Assembly: GCF_024362695.1 (NCBI RefSeq)
Contig: NW_026063242.1
Span: forward strand, 248,001 to 312,000
DNA from: Pectinophora gossypiella
Taxonomy: Eukaryota > Arthropoda > Insecta > Lepidoptera > Gelechiidae
DNA length: 64,000 bases
Direction of reading: 5' to 3'
The notes beneath the pieces are model-generated. The model was given only the letters and a program-made list of their open reading frames with translations, ran no database searches and was not told the origin of the DNA. Below, one piece after another: positions 1 to 9,163 of this stretch (position 1 is its first letter; each line of letters starts with the position of its first letter). Both the position numbers and the translations under genes were made by a program.

Positions 1-1693
1 CCCTGCAATATTTAACGCACTACCTCCCAACCAACATGGTTTCGTAAAAAAACGCTCCACTTCCAGCAATTTGGCAGAATTTATTACTGACACTTTGGAA
101 AACATGGACTCTGGTGGTCAGGTTGATGTGGTCTACACCGATTTCGAAAAAGCCTTCGATCGTGTGGACCACATCATCCTAATTCAAAAGCTATATAGTC
201 TTGGCATCCACGGCAATTTGCTTCGCTGGGTTGAGTCGTATTTGAGTAATCGCAGTCAGGCTGTTGTTCTTGGTGGCTATCGGTCAAACTTTATAAATAT
301 TACTTCGGGTGTCCCACAGGGTTCATTGTTGGGACCACTACTTTACAATGCGTACTTATATGACATAGGCTCATGCTTTTTAAACTCCTCCTTTCTAATG
401 TACGCTGATGATAAAAAAAAATATTTAACTATTAAAGAACCGAATGATTGTCGTAAATTGCAAGGTGATCTTGATAGGCTAGCTGAATACTACGTTAAAA
501 ATCGGATCTCTGTTAATACAGATAAATGCCAAATAATTTCTTTCACACGAAAACTAAACCCAATCGTTTTTACATACACCATTAATGATTGTACCGTGCA
601 GAGGGCTGATGTGGTTAGAGATCTTGGCATTTATTTAGATAAGAAGCTTAGTTTTTCTGAGCATATTGACTATATCTCGACTAAGGCATATAAGGCCTTA
701 GGTTTCATTATGCGCACTTGTAAGCCTTTTAATAATATTTCTTGCGTAAAATTACTCTACTACACTTACGTCCGTAGTGTCTTGGAATACGGCAGTATCA
801 TCTGGTCCCCTTTTTATAATAAATACATAGATAAATTAGAAGCCTTACAAAAAAAAACCCTAAAATATCTTGACTATAAAAGTAAAATTTTCCTAAATAG
901 CTACCACGAAAGATGCGCTCATTATAAGTTATCCACCCTGTCTGACCGACGTATTCTTCTTGACCAATTATTTCTTCATGACATCATTAACGGACGCATG
1001 GACAGTGCATGCCTACTCTCCAAAATAACATTTAACGTGCCTAGGCATCGTACAAGACATACCACACACATAGTCTTTTCTATTAGGCGTTATCGTAGTA
1101 ATTATGCTAACAATTCTGTCATTGCTCGTATCTGTAAAACTTATAACGAAAAATTCTCTGACGTCGACATATTTTTATACAAGAAAGAAACATTTAAATA
1201 TAAAATTCTTCTTGAACTAAATAATGATGCTTAACCTGAACTTTTATCATTACTTTTTGTAAAACTCAATATCACTTTTATTTTTTATTTTATTACTTAT
1301 TATTTTAATTCCCAATTGGTGCTGTTTGTACATATGTAAACAGTCTTCTAGTGGCGTGATGTTTGTTTGTGAGTCGTGTGTATAATTAGTTTAATTAATC
1401 TAATCTAAGCATATTATGTTTTTGTATGAATAATTATATCCTTGCGATGCTTATATTTTTAATAAATATGTGTAACGCGTATCCTATATATTAGATAATA
1501 AGGTTCTGTTTCGGGTACTATCCTGTATTATGTTTATATTATGCGGTCTACTGTTCCTCTTCTTATTAATATTAAGTACTACTACTCTAGGGAAACCTAT
1601 AATTGGCCTATGTATAAGCACCATTACTACTGTTAAAATTTAATTGTAAGCTGTTGGTTTTCTTAATAAACAATAAAAAAAAAAAAAAAAAAA
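1..1693 (+). mobile_element. Non-LTR retrotransposon, 3' portion (Jockey/CR1 group)
   Basis: The window opens inside the reverse transcriptase of a non-LTR element. The ORF runs from the left edge to 1234. It is followed by about 430 bp of AT-rich 3' UTR, an AATAAA signal at 1665-1670 and an A-run at 1674-1693 that marks the 3' end of the inserted cDNA. A true poly-A tail is typical of the Jockey group rather than CR1, which usually ends in short tandem repeats. The 5' half, with the endonuclease, lies outside the window. Confidence 0.85.
2..1234 (+). CDS. Reverse transcriptase C-terminal part of a non-LTR element
   Basis: The reading frame is open from base 2, so the protein is cut only by the window edge; no internal start needs to be invoked. 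RT landmarks appear in order: the QHGF block near residue 12, TDFEKAFDRVDH, GVPQGSLLGPLLY and the catalytic box MYADD, followed by the thumb (DLGIYLDKKLSF) and the C-terminal helical region with EYGSIIW that is shared by Jockey/CR1-type proteins. No stop or frameshift interrupts it, so this copy may be intact beyond the edge. In the element the enzyme would copy its own mRNA at a nicked chromosomal target. The precise clade (Jockey or CR1-like) is inferred from the poly-A tail and RT blocks only. Confidence 0.85.
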   Translation, partial: PAIFNALPPNQHGFVKKRSTSSNLAEFITDTLENMDSGGQVDVVYTDFEKAFDRVDHIILIQKLYSLGIHGNLLRWVESYLSNRSQAVVLGGYRSNFINITSGVPQGSLLGPLLYNAYLYDIGSCFLNSSFLMYADDKKKYLTIKEPNDCRKLQGDLDRLAEYYVKNRISVNTDKCQIISFTRKLNPIVFTYTINDCTVQRADVVRDLGIYLDKKLSFSEHIDYISTKAYKALGFIMRTCKPFNNISCVKLLYYTYVRSVLEYGSIIWSPFYNKYIDKLEALQKKTLKYLDYKSKIFLNSYHERCAHYKLSTLSDRRILLDQLFLHDIINGRMDSACLLSKITFNVPRHRTRHTTHIVFSIRRYRSNYANNSVIARICKTYNEKFSDVDIFLYKKETFKYKILLELNNDA

Positions 1694-1954
1694 TTTTGGA
1701 ATCTACGTCATTTCGCAAGGTGTTATAGCCGAGGAAGTCAGGACGGTTCATCTAGTACAAATATACTATAGTATCATTTTAATACGACATTGCGGCCACT
1801 CTTTGGTTGCTATAAATCACGTACCTACCCCGGGAAAAAGGTTTGTTTCGCTCTAAATCATGCTTGATTCAAAAAATATTTTATAACAATGAAAAAAAAA
1901 AATATATGTATTAAGAGTATTCCCAAATTCAATTATAAATAATAAATTCACATA
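1694..1954. other. Intergenic, no gene seen
   Basis: AT-rich sequence between the poly-A end of the first element and the 3' tail of the next. I see no coding potential and no repeat I can name. Confidence 0.5.
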
Positions 1955-3605
1955 ATTAAATCCACCACAGGCTTCGTCAAAAAGGAACTAAAAACAAGAA
2001 TAAACCATAAATCCACAAAAGTTTCGTCAAAATACAAACCGAAATCAGCAACAAGCTTCGTCATTATTCGAAAAGCCCGCCCCGGATCATTCCTGGCTCA
2101 AACGTACCCATCAAACTGGCAGCATTCCCGCGCTGAATTGCCAGAGAGATACGCTGAACCAGAAATGAACCGGAGCGAGGGTCTTGCCCCCTTTCCCGCA
2201 GACGCTTCCCAAGTTCCCTAATAAAAGACAAAGCCTCATGTCCCCAAGGACCCGCAGTTTCAACCGCGAAGGGCAAAAACACGTAGTTACCCACCAAGTT
2301 CGTGTACTTAGCATGTTTCGCCCTCGCTGCCGTCTCCGCCGCCGCACCGGCCACTCGGACAGTACCCGTGAGATGCGACGCCGCAAACGTACTTACACAC
2401 GTTGCATCCCACAACAAAGAACGCCCCTTCTGCCAAGGAACCAATGTAAGTCCATCCGGGCGTTTACCGTCCGTACGGCTTAACCCCGGCGGTTCCAAAA
2501 GACACGGCACGTTTGCGGTCGTCAAGGCCCGGCAGATGATATCATTCAAGGCACTGTGTCTGGAAAATCTTCCCGCAGCCCTCACACAGCCCAATGCGTG
2601 GTGCCCATCAGCCTCGACATGAACACCACAAACGCACCTATGAGGGATACACACATCACAACCCAGTCTATAAGCCACGGCCATACGTGTAGTGTCTCTG
2701 TCCAGTAGTGTCCCCAACTGCGGCGAAGGGAGAGCATGCAGCCAGGCGCCAGACTCCGGTTTTGCCGCTGCCCGCAAATGCGCCAATTCCGACCCGGAGG
2801 AACTCTGCAACAGACCCTCAAATATGACTTTGCAGCCCTTCTCGTCCCACTCCCTCTGTACTTCCGGATGCTCTGGAATCGTTTGATTAGGGTACAGTAT
2901 AGCCCACTCAGCCAGAGCCTGATCAACATATGGCATCGAGAATCCGTCACCATCAACACCAAGTATTTGAGCGACCAAAACCCGAACACCATACGCAGAA
3001 CCCAGGAAAGCTGTAACACCGGCATCCTGTACCCGACGAATACCAAGGCCGCCATGCCTAATCGGCAACGAAGCTTGAGACCACTGGGTGTCACTCAAGG
3101 ATATATTTAACACATCCTCCAAAATATTCCGCACACATGAATCCATAGATGTCACTTGAGTTGGGCAAAGCCAAGTAGGAGATGTACGTACCGTGTAAGT
3201 CAACCTAGGCATAGCGAGGCAATTTCGCAAAAGTACTAAAGCGACACACATATGGAGCTGCTTTAAGTGCATCTTCCGCGAACTCAGAGCCGCCTCTTTC
3301 GTGGACAAAACAGTTGGCACTCCCTCAGCAAAGATCGGGGCCCCAAGGAGTGTCAAACTATTCGCACCCACGCTCTGTATTCCCGGTATTAGCTCCTCGA
3401 ACTGCGAAAAAACCTCCGGCACATCCCGATTGCAGTAAAATTCACACTTTCGCGAATTAACCTCCAAGCCCATTGCCGCCAAATTGCGAAAAAGCTCCGG
3501 AATGTCACGCATAACGGTATCTGGACTCCCGCCAATAGTACCATCATCCAGATACCACACATTAAGTGGTGACTTAATTGCAGAAAACAATGAAATACAC
3601 GTTTT
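1955..3605 (-). mobile_element. 5'-truncated non-LTR element with restriction-like endonuclease
   Basis: Minus-strand element. Its coding part enters the middle of the RT near 3605, where an in-frame stop lies at 3606-3608 and homology seems to start abruptly, as expected for 5' truncation during target-primed reverse transcription. Downstream of the stop, at 1955-2063, the 3' end carries three spaced copies of a motif reading GACGAAGC or GACGAAAC on the minus strand, a short-repeat tail of the kind that REL-type elements often have in place of poly-A. Confidence 0.65.
2064..3605 (-). CDS. RT (YLDD) plus CCHC and PD-(D/E)XK endonuclease, N-terminally truncated
   Basis: About 510 residues without a stop. 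The visible protein starts at the RT catalytic box VWYLDDGTIGG. It continues through the thumb, then a cysteine-histidine knuckle (CVCG followed by HHALGC: Cx1Cx8Hx4C, residues about 313-330) and a nuclease core, with RPDG and LLWDAT separated by 15 residues. That order of CCHC, PD and D is the signature of the restriction-like endonuclease in R2/R4/NeSL/Utopia-type non-LTR elements, which cuts the target for RT priming. I cannot place it in a clade: the YLDD box and the wide spacing of the knuckle differ from textbook R2. The start is a truncation point, not a real initiation codon. Confidence 0.65.
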   Translation of the reverse strand, partial: KTCISLFSAIKSPLNVWYLDDGTIGGSPDTVMRDIPELFRNLAAMGLEVNSRKCEFYCNRDVPEVFSQFEELIPGIQSVGANSLTLLGAPIFAEGVPTVLSTKEAALSSRKMHLKQLHMCVALVLLRNCLAMPRLTYTVRTSPTWLCPTQVTSMDSCVRNILEDVLNISLSDTQWSQASLPIRHGGLGIRRVQDAGVTAFLGSAYGVRVLVAQILGVDGDGFSMPYVDQALAEWAILYPNQTIPEHPEVQREWDEKGCKVIFEGLLQSSSGSELAHLRAAAKPESGAWLHALPSPQLGTLLDRDTTRMAVAYRLGCDVCIPHRCVCGVHVEADGHHALGCVRAAGRFSRHSALNDIICRALTTANVPCLLEPPGLSRTDGKRPDGLTLVPWQKGRSLLWDATCVSTFAASHLTGTVRVAGAAAETAARAKHAKYTNLVGNYVFLPFAVETAGPWGHEALSFIRELGKRLRERGQDPRSGSFLVQRISLAIQRGNAASLMGTFEPGMIRGGLFE

Positions 3606-3607
3606 TT

Positions 3608-3680
3608 ACGTTTTTCATTGATTTGGCCGGGAATCGAATCGGCTCTCGATACAAGAAGCAGACAACCTTCTAGTATATTT
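3608..3680 (-). repeat. tRNA-like / SINE-head fragment
   Basis: On the minus strand this stretch contains GATTCGATTCCCGG, one mismatch from a Pol III B-box (GGTTCGANTCC), preceded by sequence like an anticodon-arm side. No A-box or closed acceptor stem could be found, so it is at best a fragment of a tRNA-derived SINE next to the truncated RT. Confidence 0.3.
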
Positions 3681-3826
3681 CGGGAATTATCTCAATGAAA
3701 TTAAAGAATAAAAGCAGATACTTCTTTATAAGATTTTTATTTGACCACGAACCACTTAACAATTCCGATTTTTGGTGATAAAAAAAATATATTTTCTCTT
3801 GTTCACTTTGTTTAGAAGTGTATAGT

Positions 3827-4150
3827 TGTAATAAGACCACGGTAACATGATCATTAACTAACATACGGATACCTGGATATACATAAAGCTGCCTCAGGTA
3901 CATGCTCTATAAATAAAACAACCATTGAAATAATAAATAATAAGTATATTGGTTACTTACTCTAAATTTCCAAAACGCACGCGTGCTCAAACACAAGTGT
4001 ACACGTGTTCAAAATGGTACGTCTGCCTTCGATGCGTGCTCGAATCAAAAGAACCCCAATGAAAGACAAACACGCCTTTTTATACCCTTTCTCCTAGTGT
4101 TGCCATATAAAGGCAACACAAATTCGCACAAAATTACAGAAAACCTAACA
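3827..4150 (-). repeat. Element A 3' LTR
   Basis: 324 bp repeated at 14753-15076; by eye the two copies are identical. In element orientation it starts TGTTAGG and ends TTACA, so TG...CA termini are present. A TATA-like TATAAAAAGG lies about 85 bp from the LTR start. The flanking 4-5 bp do not match those at the other LTR, so no target duplication was found. Confidence 0.8.
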
Positions 4151-4343
4151 TTCGACCATCCTGACGTTGTGCATGTCCTCATGCACGTAGACAAAACGTC
4201 TAATGTTCAAACCTAACATTCGGCGGGCCAAGTGATTCCACACTCATCGAGAACAGTTACAAAGCTTCACTTAAAATCTAAAAGTACAACGACATATAAT
4301 CACATTTACGGGGTGAAACATCAGCTCTTCTTTCTAATCATAA
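4151..4343 (-). other. Element A: region between 3' LTR and hairpin array
   Basis: Non-coding. It contains a second copy of GAATGTTAGGTTT (minus strand), the same sequence that begins the LTR, about 70 bp inside it. No clear polypurine tract abuts the LTR. Confidence 0.4.
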
Positions 4344-5088
4344 AAAGCTATTCAAGTTGTCAATAGTTCGCAAACCCTTCCTTCTCACGAACCATTGCAA
4401 AGCAATTGAGTGTGAACCTTCTTTCTCACACTTGTAATTATCGTATACAAACCTTCCTTCTTATATACGATAATTAAAATAATCATAATATAAAGCTACT
4501 CAAGTTGTCAATAGTTCGCAAACCCTTCCTTCTCACGAACCATTGCAAAGCAATTGAGTGTGAACCTTCTTTCTCACACTTGTAACTATCGTATACAAAC
4601 CTTTCCTTCTTATATACGATAATTAAAATAATCATAATATTACAAAGCTATTCAAGTTGGCAATAGTTCGCAAACCTTTCTTTCTCACGAACTATTGCAA
4701 AGCAATTGAGTGTGAACCTTCTTTCTCACACTTGTAACTATCGTATACAAACCCTTCCTTCTTATATACGATAATTAAAATAATCATAATATTATAAAGC
4801 TATTCAAGTTGGCAATAGTTCGCAAACCCTTCTTTCTCACGAACTATTGCAAAGCAATTGAGTGTGAACCTTCTTTCTCACACTTGTAACTATCGTATAC
4901 AAACCCTTCCTTCTTATATACGATAATTAGAATAATCATAACATTATAAAGCTATTCAAGTTGGCAATAGTTCGCAAACCCTTCTTTCTCACGAACTATT
5001 GCAAAGCAATTGAGTGTGAACCTTCTTTCTCACACTTGTAACTATCGTATACAAACCCTTCCTTCTTATATACGATAATTAAAATAAT
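4344..5088 (-). repeat. Five-copy ~150-bp tandem array, each unit with three hairpins
   Basis: Units begin AAAGCTA at 4344, 4492, 4644, 4796 and 4948 (spacing 148, 152, 152, 152). Every unit holds three inverted repeats: CAATAGTTCG/CGAACTATTG, AGTGTGA/TCACACT and ATCGTATA/TATACGAT. Each encloses a pyrimidine-rich loop with a CTTCYTTCT core. Two further small hairpins with the same type of loop follow at about 5092-5160. The array lies between the pol stop and the 3' LTR of element A. Confidence 0.85.
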
Positions 5089-5239
5089 TGTGAACCCTCC
5101 TCACAAAATTGAAAGTCACCTTAACTAAATAGCTATGAGCCCTCCTTCTCAAGCTATTACTAAATACACATCTTACAGTTTCATCCAACAAACAGTACCT
5201 CTACTTACTTTCTTTTGATTGTATATAATAATGACACAA

Positions 5240-7560
5240 TCAGTCATCTTCATCACTACTTTCTTTATCATCATTAACGTGAATCCAGGGTGACATTCGA
5301 TTTGTTAAATGAAGTAGTCATCAATCCCAACAAATTCAAACTCAAAAATATGTTAATTCAGTAGGTAACATTGTTACACTTTGAATCGTCAATTTTTACA
5401 TCTTTAAGGGATTCCCGAACTGACAATAAAGTATAATTTTGCGTTTCGCATACTATTTCGTTCAACATAGGATTAATTTCCGCATCCATCTGAAGTCCAA
5501 ACATTACCTCAGTCCGTCCCGTTGTCTTCCGACGGGTGTTGTTCATGCCCCATTGGACTCTACCTATCTTGTCATCCCAGACGTTCTTGTCAAAATTAAG
5601 ATTTTGCGCAGTTAACGACCCTAACATCGTGCGATTACACTGCTCTACTTGTCCATTGGACCTAGGACTTGCAACTGCGTTCAACACGTGTCTAATACCT
5701 TTATCCGAGCAAAACGTTTGAACACGTACGATGTGAAGAAAGTACCGCGGTCGCTAATAATTCGATTTGGGTTTCTGAACGTATAGAAAATATCTTCTGA
5801 TTCTCGCGTTGTTGTAACTGTTTTTGGTATTTCTGACTGGCCTGATAAATTTAAATTTCGTAAAGGCATCTACGACTACCAATAGGTAAGAGTTTTCCTC
5901 TCTTTGATCGCACAAAAAGGTCCAAGGTGATTGATGTACAGGGTGTGAAAAGGCACCTCGACTTTTCGTTTACGTGGAATAGGCCCTCATTTGAATTAGT
6001 TTTCTGTTATGTACTTTAACCCATCTGCATCAATATCAGTGGTAAGAAATTCCCGAATGCGACCCAGTTCACTATCACCTAATTGAAGAGTCTACAACCT
6101 GTCCCCCTCATTGATTGACATAACCGTCGGGTAAAGACCAGCGTCAATTTCCATTGAACTAAGATCCTCAATTGGGTTCCGAAATAGAAGGTCCACGTGC
6201 GACATTTTCGTGCCAGCACGATATTCAAAAAGCAAAAACAGCCACCAGCGGGCAATACGTCTAACCAAATCGCGTTTGGAAAGCATGGAGCGCAACGCAC
6301 TACAATCGGTCATGATTTTGAAATTTTGACCCAGAAGGTAAACCCGAAACTTTTGAGCGAACTTACTATAGCAAGAGTCTCAAGTTTATAAACCTTTTCT
6401 CTTCTGGAGATGTCTGGCGACTAAAGTACGCTACGGGATGGTAGGTGTCGTTTCCATTACGTCGCTGCATCAATATTCCACTGACGCCCACTTCACTGGC
6501 GTCAGTGTGCAACTGTGTTTCGGCGGTCGGGTCGTAAATGGCTAAGATTGGCCTATCTATCAGACTACTCTTGAGATCAACAAATGCGGCTTCTTGTTCC
6601 TCAGTCCAACACCATTCCACATCCTTCTTGAGCAACTTATTCAACGGATGTGATAAAGGCGCGTAATTCCTTATAAATTTTCCGAAAATATCCTACTAGT
6701 CCCAGAAATTGGCGGACGGAATGTGGACTGGTGGGACGAGGAACATCAAACACTGACTGTGTTTTTTTGTCAGCCGGCCGCACCCCAGCAGCGCTAATAT
6801 CATAACCCAAATAGTTAATAATTCTGCTGTAAGAAATTACATTTTGCCAAATTCAGAGTTAGGCTTGCCTTTTCTATCAACTGTAAAGCCCTTTCTTACC
6901 TATCCAAACACTCTTCTACATCCTTTTCGTAAGTTAATACGTCATCGATGTAAGCAGTAGCTTCTGAGAACCTAGCGGAAACCAATACCTTATTCATCAG
7001 CCTTTGAAATACAGCTGGTTCGTTAGCCAACCCAAACGGCATACGATTAAATTCATATTGGTCGTCTGGGGTGATAAAGGAAGTTAAGGGTTTCGATTCT
7101 TCTGCAATAGGCACCTGGTAGTATCCAGATGCCAGATCCAAAGTTATAAAGTAGGCCTGCCCCACTAATCGAGCAATCTCGTCTTCAATCACTGCCATCA
7201 GGTACCTTAACTGTCATTGAATTCAGAAACCTATAATCAACACAGAGCCTTTGTTTACCGTCCTTCTTACGAACCAACATAATTGGACTCGCATATTCCG
7301 ATACAATTTCTCGTACAATCCCCGCATTCATCATCTCACCAACCATTTCTCTTACTTGTTGTCGTTCCTTGTGCGACAATATGTAAGGCCGGTAAACCAC
7401 AGGACGCTCAATATTCAATTCAATTTTCATTTCAGTCATATTTGTACATCCCAACTCCTCTAATGATTGCGCGAAGCAATGCTTGTATTCGTTCAAAATG
7501 TTAAAATAGACGTCGTTTATGTGGCTCTTCAAGCGTTTTTGCTAAAGTTAACATCTTTAG
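5240..7560 (-). pseudogene. Element A pol, 3' part: RT-RNase H-integrase, decayed
   Basis: Fragments of a Ty3/gypsy polyprotein in three frames. 7532-7185 holds the RT N-terminal blocks (VYRPYILSHKERQQVREMV, SPIMLVRKKDGKQRLCVDYR). 7198-6896 holds RT palm with YIDDVLTY. 6644-6366 is RNase H (LHTDASEVGVSGIL). 6313-6092 is the RNase H end and linker. 5869-5358 is the integrase core with ISDRGTFFT and SPRSNGQVEQ. The frame ends at TGA 5240-5242 after an acidic tail (PWIHVNDDKESSDEDD), a tail matched in element G. At least four frameshifts or stops make it non-functional. Confidence 0.8.
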
Positions 7561-7655
7561 GCTCTATACCTAAATGCTCGCCAACGAGGTCTGTGGGTGA
7601 TGTACAAATATGATTGACAATCTGAACTCTATTATGTTTCGCAGCTTCATTCTTT

Positions 7656-7796
7656 GCGATTTATTGTTAACATAGTGTAGTTATGCCCCCACGCATCAGC
7701 CTTGCACGGATTTTTAGAGATATAGTAGGATTTAAAAAACGATATATGGCAACACTGAGTACTGGTTTTTCCTGTCGTTCGCACATTTTCTTCATT
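7656..7796 (+). repeat. DIRS left inverted terminal repeat
   Basis: 141 bp that is the reverse complement of 12419-12560 apart from isolated differences. It begins GCGATTTATTGTTAAC and ends at CTTCATT. The unique outer end 7631-7655 precedes it. Confidence 0.9.
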
Positions 7797-7879
7797 CCGT
7801 GTTTCTACGTTGAAGCCTTCGCACAACTCCTAAAGTTCGCAATTATTTTTACAAAAAGTATAATAATATATCTTTAAAC

Positions 7880-9163
7880 ATGGGAAAACGGAAAGAGAAG
7901 ACTAAGGAGCCAGCTGAAAAACCCAAAAGACGGCGAATAATTTATTCTTCGGAAGATGAACAAAATTGTAAGTAAATCTATATTATCTAATTGTGAAAAG
8001 TGATATCAATGCAATTAAAAGTGATGTGGACAACTGAATTCGGGTTGTACCCTTCACGTTGGTTTTGATGTGTACTGCTGTATTGGGCAGTGACCGTCAT
8101 TAAAATATATAACGATGTGTATTGCTATAACCGGGCAATAACCGTCACCTGAAAATTACTGACAACTACATTTGTTGCAGATGAAGACGATAATTCGTCA
8201 GGAGTACGACTTAGGTCACGTGCCGCCACGTGCTCACGCACTCGTAGCCGGTCACCGGTGTTTCCCATCCACCGTGATACTTCGCCATGCCGCCGCCAGC
8301 CCTCACCACAACGCGATCCTTCAGCAGAGCCAGGTCCATCAACCGTGCCAATCGAAAATTGTACGGAAGAGATGGAGTTAGATGAAGAGATTTTACTATT
8401 ACTTGGCGAGGCGCCAAAGGATGTTACTTCGCTTGGACCCCCTATCCATAAAGACATAGCCAGTCGTTGGCAAGAAATACTCGCCAAAGGTTTGTCGAAG
8501 GAAGTAAAGGACCAAATAATGAAGGAGCACAGCGTTCCAAGCAATTGTGACCTATTGTTACCTCCGGAACTTAATCCTGAAGCAAAGGCAGCCCTATCAG
8601 AGGTGTTTATCAAACGTGATATATCCCTGATGAATAAACAAAAGCAATTGGCAACGGCGCTTTCTGCTTTGGCCACCGTGACTCAATTGGTAGTTTCCAA
8701 TGAAACATCTAAACAAAAACTTTTGAAACCTCTGAGCGATGCGTGTCGTATTATTTGCGATAGCCATTACAGGGAGACGGCAACACGAAGAAATTTTGTA
8801 GTGTCTTCCGTAAATACGGCCCTTAAAGAAACTCTTATTGACGCAAAGAGAGGAAAATTCTTATTCGGTGATAACGTCGGAGAAAAATTAAAAATAGCTC
8901 AAAACATTCAGCGATCTGGCGATGCCCTTAAAAGTATACAACAAAAGAATACATTTACAAAAAATAATTTCACCTTACGAAAGGGCCGTTTAAACTACCA
9001 GCACCAACGGAGGACAAATCACAAGCCAGCCGGCGAACTTCCGAGAGCAGCTCGTCAGACGACGATGACGCAGCGCCAGCACCCACCGCGCCACCCCGCC
9101 ACCAACCGCACCCGGAAGCCGTCCGACCGCTCCCCACCGCCACGCAGGACTTACCAGCGATAA
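7880..9163 (+). CDS. DIRS ORF1 (gag-like), two exons
   Basis: Predicted exons are 7880-7967 and 8181-9163, together 357 codons including the stop. Exon 1 starts at ATG 7880 and encodes a basic then acidic leader (MGKRKEKTKE... SSEDEQN). It meets GTAAGT at 7968. Exon 2 begins after TTTGTTGCAG ending at 8180 and continues in phase with EDDNSSG. The long frame seen from 8258 is the body of exon 2. The C-terminal third is arginine- and proline-rich and probably binds nucleic acid; no zinc knuckle is present, which is usual for DIRS ORF1. Without splicing, exon 1 would stop at once after residue 31. Function as the particle protein is inferred from position. Confidence 0.75.
7968..8180 (+). other. 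Predicted spliceosomal intron in DIRS ORF1
   Basis: 213 bp with consensus GTAAGT donor and a pyrimidine-flanked TTGTTGCAG acceptor. Removal joins AAT-T with AT-GAA and keeps the acidic EDEQN-Y-EDD run in frame. It contains in-frame stops, starting with TAA right after the donor. Confidence 0.7.

Noticed and set aside
2184..3110. Several plus-strand and alternative minus-strand ORFs over the REL-type element
   Set aside because: No recognisable domains; the 2064-3605 frame explains the coding signal.
3822..3826. Target duplication for element A
   Set aside because: ATAGT on one side and TTGTG on the other do not match at any plausible LTR boundary.
7683..7877. ORFs beginning MPPRISLARIF at both ends of the DIRS element
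   Set aside because: They are mirror images that lie in the inverted terminal repeats; they diverge outside the repeat and have no known domain.
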